DNA from: Rhodobacteraceae bacterium UBA3087
GTDB taxonomy: Bacteria > Pseudomonadota > Alphaproteobacteria > Rhodobacterales > Rhodobacteraceae
Reading direction: 5' to 3'
Length of the DNA stretch: 9,602 bases
Assembly: GCA_002367285.1 (NCBI GenBank)
Contig: DFBF01000024.1
Location: 1 to 9,602, forward strand
The notes under the pieces are model-generated. The model saw only the letters and a program-made list of their open reading frames with translations, did no database searches and had not been told where the DNA came from. Below are positions 6,649-9,602 of this stretch, piece by piece; position 1 is the stretch's first letter, and each line of letters opens with the position of its first letter. Position numbers and translations under genes: made by a program.

Positions 6649-7404
6649 ATGTCTGTAACAGATCCAAGACCGAACATGGACCATTGGCAGGAACGGGTGG
6701 ACATGGCCGCCGCGTTTCGCTGGACGGAACGGTTGAATATGCACGAGGGGGTGGCGAACCACTTTTCGCTGGCAGTAAACCGTGAGGGCACGCAGTTCCT
6801 CATGAACCCCAATCAGATGCATTTCAGCCGGGTTAGAGCCTCAAATCTGCTGTGCCTGGATGCCAATGACCCATCGACCCTGAAGGGTCCCGATGCACCT
6901 GACCCCACCGCCTGGGGGCTGCACGCCAGTCTGCATCGCCGCTGTCCACACATCCGGTGTGCCATGCATGTGCATTCGATCCACGCCACGGTGTTGGCCT
7001 CGCTTGCCGACTCGCGTTTGCCGCCGATCGATCAGAACTGTGCGACGTTCTTCAACCGCTATGTGATTGATGAGCACTATGGTGGGTTGGCATTTGAGGA
7101 AGAAGGTGAACGGTGCGCCGAATTGCTGTCTGATCCGCAGAAAAAGACCCTAATCATGGGAAATCATGGTGTCATAGTCACCGGCGCCACGGTGGCCGAG
7201 ACGTTCAATCGCCTATATTATTTCGAACGCGCCGCCGAAACCTATATTCGTGCGCTTCAGACCGGTCAGCCTTTGCGCGTGCTGCCTGATGAGATCGCCG
7301 AAAAGACTGCGCAAGAACTGGAGAGCTATCCGGAACAGGACACGCGCCATCTGGCGGAGCTCAAGGCCATTTTGGATGAAGAAGGCTCTACTTATGCCCA
7401 ATAG
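6649..7404 (+). CDS. Class II aldolase/adducin-family protein
   Basis: This 251-residue cytoplasmic protein of the class II aldolase/adducin fold has the usual length. Zinc ligands are visible as the paired His in AMHVHSIHATVLASL (His107, His109) and the third His in GNHGVIVTGATVAETFNRLY (His173). The start of the fold shows RLNMHEGVANHFSLAV. In sugar-phosphate aldolases such as FucA a catalytic Glu sits in the segment before the first ligands (SEW...H). Here the matching segment reads PTAWGLHASLH, with Ala88 instead. It therefore belongs with the aldolase-like proteins of unassigned reaction, and I do not name a substrate. It is transcribed away from ade-amn from a shared region, and the decayed acyl-CoA cluster lies just downstream. 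No terminator is clear after the TAG; 7405-7450 holds no gene. The frame is intact. Confidence 0.85.
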   Translation: MSVTDPRPNMDHWQERVDMAAAFRWTERLNMHEGVANHFSLAVNREGTQFLMNPNQMHFSRVRASNLLCLDANDPSTLKGPDAPDPTAWGLHASLHRRCPHIRCAMHVHSIHATVLASLADSRLPPIDQNCATFFNRYVIDEHYGGLAFEEEGERCAELLSDPQKKTLIMGNHGVIVTGATVAETFNRLYYFERAAETYIRALQTGQPLRVLPDEIAEKTAQELESYPEQDTRHLAELKAILDEEGSTYAQ

Positions 7405-7450
7405 GCGGGGTCGGGTGATCTATTCTGTCGATTTTCCGTAGAATCAGGCT

Positions 7451-8084
7451 CTATTCCGCCTGAAAACGTACCTGGCGTGGGGTGCGTTCGAATTCTTCAC
7501 GAAAGGCGCGGGTAAAGGCGCTGGGGGCCTGATACCCGACGCGACGGGCGATGTCCGCGATGGTCTGCGGGTGCTCTAGGTTGGCCTGCATTTCGGCCAC
7601 GGCCCTCATGAACAGGGTGGCGACCTCCAGCCGCAAGGCCTTGCCCTGATGCACCCCGATTTGATCCACCTTCAGATCGAACGCCGCCTGCGCCCCGGAA
7701 CAGGTGATGCGATCACCATTCACAACGTGGCGGGCGCGGGTGATATGGACCTCGGAAATGGCCTCCTCGAACCGCTGCAATTCCTCCCAATGAATGGTCG
7801 CGAAACCGGTAACTGGGCATGGCGATCAACATGTCACCTTGGCTGTCAGACACCCGCCCATGCGCCGCGACCTGCATGCCGCTGGAGGATGTCGCCGGCC
7901 CGCCGTCCAAGGTCAGGAACCGCCAGCGGTACAGATCGCGCCCCGACAGGGTATTGGCCGCGCAGGGGCTCGACCGTATTCGCCAGGAACAAGCCCGAGA
8001 AGTCGTTGAACAGAAGCACATCCAGCTGTTGCGGTGCGGCGTGAGGTTTCGCCCAAATACGCGTGGTTTCATCTAACTCTGCAT
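7451..8084 (-). pseudogene. GlxA-type AraC-family regulator, degraded
   Basis: This is the remnant of a transcription regulator with an N-terminal DJ-1/PfpI-like domain and a C-terminal AraC double helix-turn-helix (normally about 320 residues). The pieces lie in three frames. The first reads TTRIWAKPHAAPQQLDVLLF then NDFSGLFLANTVEPL, with no usable start codon in its own frame; an ATG at 8082-8084 is out of frame and followed by TAG. At about 7958-7963 the frame changes, as if one CG pair were lost from CGCGCG, and continues AANTLSGRDLYRWRFLTLDG up to RFRDH. Near 7790-7800 it jumps to IHWEELQRFEEAISEVH and GDRITCSGAQAAFDL, skipping roughly 50-60 residues that include the nucleophile-elbow region. 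The end fuses part of the first DNA-binding motif (ANLEHPQTIADIA) directly to the second (GYQAPSAFTRAFREEFERTP), so one recognition unit is lost. It is divergent from the equally broken acyl-CoA dehydrogenase it presumably once controlled. Confidence 0.85.
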
Positions 8085-8095
8085 GATTGAGCGGT

Positions 8096-8114
8096 GCAAC
8101 CTACCTAGCAACCT
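8096..8114 (+). repeat. Direct repeat GCAACCT x2 in the former divergent promoter
   Basis: Two copies of GCAACCT (8096-8102 and 8108-8114), 12 bases apart, lie in the short gap between the regulator remnant and the acyl-CoA dehydrogenase remnant. This is where the regulator's own operator would be expected. Seven-base repeats can arise by chance, so this is only suggestive. Confidence 0.3.
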
Positions 8115-8127
8115 TAGAAACGCGGAC

Positions 8128-8133
8128 AGGAGG
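8128..8133 (+). promoter_or_regulatory. Ribosome binding site of the acyl-CoA dehydrogenase remnant
   Basis: A full AGGAGG is preserved five bases ahead of the ATG at 8139, although the gene is broken. It fixes the original start of the gene. Confidence 0.8.
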
Positions 8134-8138
8134 GTGCG

Positions 8139-9013
8139 ATGCACTTTGGATTGTCTGAAGAACAAGAGATCATTGTCTTAACCGTGCGCAGTTTCGTCGA
8201 GAGCGAGATTTATCCGCACGAGGCCGAGGTCCCGCAAGCACTGGGCGAGGCGATCAAACAGACGTGTCTGGGTCTGGGATTCTACGCCTGCAATTCCCCC
8301 GAAAGCGCCCGAGGAGCGGGTCTAACGCGCCTCGATTTCACCTTGGTTGAACGTGAACTGGGCCGCAGCTCGATGGTCTTGACCCACTTTTTTGGTCGCC
8401 CGCAGAACATCCTTATGGCTTGAAATGATGAACAGCGTGACCGCTATCTGCTGCCGGCCGTGCGCGGCATGAAGTGTCAGGTACAGTGCGATGGTGGCGA
8501 TTGGGTGGTGAACGGGTCCAAGCATTTCATCTCGGGGGGCGAGCATGCGGATTTCTTTATCGTGTTCATTGGCACCGGTGAAGATGACACGCCCAAAGGC
8601 CCCAAGAAGCGCATTACGACCTTTCTGGTCGATCGCGGCCCGCCGGGCTTTAAGTTGCGCGAGGGCTACAATTTGGCCAACCCATTGGCAAATTCCAGGG
8701 CGCTGGGCTTCAGATCGCCGACATGATTACCGAAATTTATGTTGCTGAATGGCTGACGTTGTCTGCGGCTTGGCGTCTGGATCAGGGCCTACCGGTGAAC
8801 CGCGAAATCGCCTCGGCAAAGCCGTATGCGTCCGAAATGCTGGCGCGGGTGACGGACACGACCTTGCAGATTTTCGGCGGTATGAGGTTGATGGATGACA
8901 TCCAGATCGAACGGTTCTGGCGTGATGCGCGGATTGAACGGATTAGGGACGGCATCAGCGAAATCCAACGTCACATCATCAGCCGCGATCTGTTGCGGCC
9001 GTTGGGCGCATGA
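8139..9013 (+). pseudogene. Acyl-CoA dehydrogenase, degraded
   Basis: This is the remnant of an FAD-dependent acyl-CoA dehydrogenase (normally about 380-400 residues) that would have introduced a double bond next to a CoA thioester. The start MHFGLSEEQEIIVLTVRSFV is typical. Translation stops at TGA 8421-8423, directly after QNILMA, and the same frame then continues NDEQRDRYLLPAVRG. The next block begins MKCQVQCDGGDWVVNGSKHF. The signature segment that should stand between them, with TEPGAGSD, is absent, as if about 20 residues were removed in frame between two VRG-encoding repeats. After REGYN (about 8670) a larger piece of some 70 residues is missing and the frame changes; the rest resumes as IGKFQGAGLQIADMITEIYV to the normal C-terminus HIISRDLLRPLGA. 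Conserved positions also drift: GGMR for GGMG, and RDGISEIQ for the usual DGTSEIQ. The stop overlaps the next gene's start (ATGA), the relic of a coupled operon. Confidence 0.92.
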
Positions 9014-9602
9014 GCGGGGCGCTTTCGCGCCTGTTCCGTCCCCGCTCAATCGCCGTTGTTGGCGGCGGGGCCTGGTGTGGTCAGGTGGTGGAACTGTGCC
9101 GCAAGATGGGGTTTGACGGAGACGTCTGGCGGGTGCATCCAAAAGGTGGAAAAGGTGTCTATTCCGCTAAAAAATCGCACCCTATGCCCCTGATGCGGCC
9201 TTTATCGGCATCAATCGCCACGCGACGATTGAAGCGGTTCAGGTTCTGGCAGCGATGGGCGTTGGTGCCGCCGTGTGTTTCGTCAGCGGGTTCTCCGAAG
9301 CAGCAGCTGAGGATGCCCGGGCGAACGGTCTTCAGGCCGATTTGTTGGCCGCAGCGGGCGATATGCCGACCCTTGGTCCCAACTTCTATGGCTTCATCAA
9401 CGCGCTTGACGGGGTACTGTTTTGGCCGGACCAGCACGGGTCCACGCGCGTGGACAAGGGCGTGGCGATCCTGACGCAAAGTTCGAATATCGCAATCAAC
9501 CTGACCATGCAGGCGTGGGCCTGCCGATTGCGTACACGGTGACCTGCGGGAACATGGCGCAGACGGGGCAGGCGGATATCGCCGCCGGGTCGCGTGACGA
9601 TC
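9010..9602 (+). pseudogene. NDP-forming acyl-CoA ligase-like gene, degraded, 5' part
   Basis: This is the start of an acetate/acyl-CoA ligase (ADP-forming) type protein; the rest lies beyond the window. The opening LSRLFRPRSIAVVGGGAWCG is the CoA-binding Rossmann segment of the family. After HPKGGKGVYSAKK the frame shifts by one base, at or near a six-A run (9168-9173). The sequence then continues in another frame as PYAPDAAFIGINRHATIEA, AAVCFVSGFSEAAAEDA, LGPNFYGFINALDGVLFWP and ILTQSSNIAINLTMQ. A second one-base loss near 9511-9515 (CAGGCGTG where CAGCGCGTG would keep frame) moves the reading to GLPIAYTVTCGNMAQTGQAD up to the window edge. With two frameshifts within 600 bases the gene cannot make a normal protein. 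It was the second gene of the acyl-CoA dehydrogenase operon. The original acid substrate cannot be read from the sequence. Confidence 0.87.

Noticed and set aside
7445..7462. Hairpin CAGGC/GCCTG at the end of the regulator remnant, considered as a bidirectional terminator.
   Set aside because: Five pairs with an eight-base loop and no T-run on either side; too weak to call.
7451..9602. The idea that all frameshifts in the last 2.1 kb are sequencing errors.
   Set aside because: Besides frameshifts there are in-frame stops, missing internal segments and drift at conserved residues, while adjacent long genes read without a single error. Individual one-base indels still merit read-level checks.
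1..9602. Search by eye for an insertion sequence, phage, CRISPR or toxin-antitoxin explanation of the broken genes.
   Set aside because: No transposase fragments, terminal inverted repeats, target duplications, regularly spaced repeats or small toxin-antitoxin pairs were seen.

Overview
The window looks like a chromosomal segment of a marine alphaproteobacterium of the Rhodobacterales (Roseobacter group). The basis is a GC-rich sequence, protein wording typical of that group (the chorismate synthase tail, the HU protein, the CcdA plus thioredoxin pair, adenine deaminase next to AMP nucleosidase), and good AGGAGG-type ribosome binding sites. The genus cannot be fixed by reading alone. I see no tRNA, rRNA, CRISPR array, transposase or phage gene.

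Layout. (1) 1-154 (+): the end of chorismate synthase, followed in a TGATG overlap by the wreck of an AEC-type permease (154-616), which has a nonsense codon, a frameshift and a missing middle. (2) 613-1746 (-): a two-gene ccdA / periplasmic thioredoxin unit for exporting reducing power. Its last stop codon overlaps the stop of the dead permease. (3) 1803-2678 (-): a DMT/EamA permease carrying a nine-G run. (4) 2761-3175 (-): an HU-type nucleoid protein with its own likely promoter and a strong UUCG-loop terminator. (5) 3252-6541 (-): ade-amn, a one-base-overlap operon that would turn AMP into adenine and ribose 5-phosphate, and adenine into hypoxanthine and ammonia. (6) 6542-6648: a divergent control region with a repeated 9-mer. 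(7) 6649-7404 (+): an intact class II aldolase/adducin-like protein. (8) 7451-9602: a decayed catabolic cluster made of a GlxA-type AraC regulator (-), an acyl-CoA dehydrogenase (+) and an NDP-forming acyl-CoA ligase-like gene (+). All three carry frameshifts, stops or internal deletions.

The strongest story is selective decay. Housekeeping genes (aroC, ccdA/thioredoxin, hup, ade-amn) read cleanly, while a permease and a whole acyl-CoA catabolic cluster are broken by several independent lesions each. Many lesions are short deletions at short repeats or homopolymers, and no mobile element is visible. I did not find a convincing new defence, mobile or signalling system. The less explained items are the repeats between ade and the aldolase gene, the loss of the usual catalytic acid in the aldolase-like protein, and a serine where thioredoxins normally have the cis-proline.
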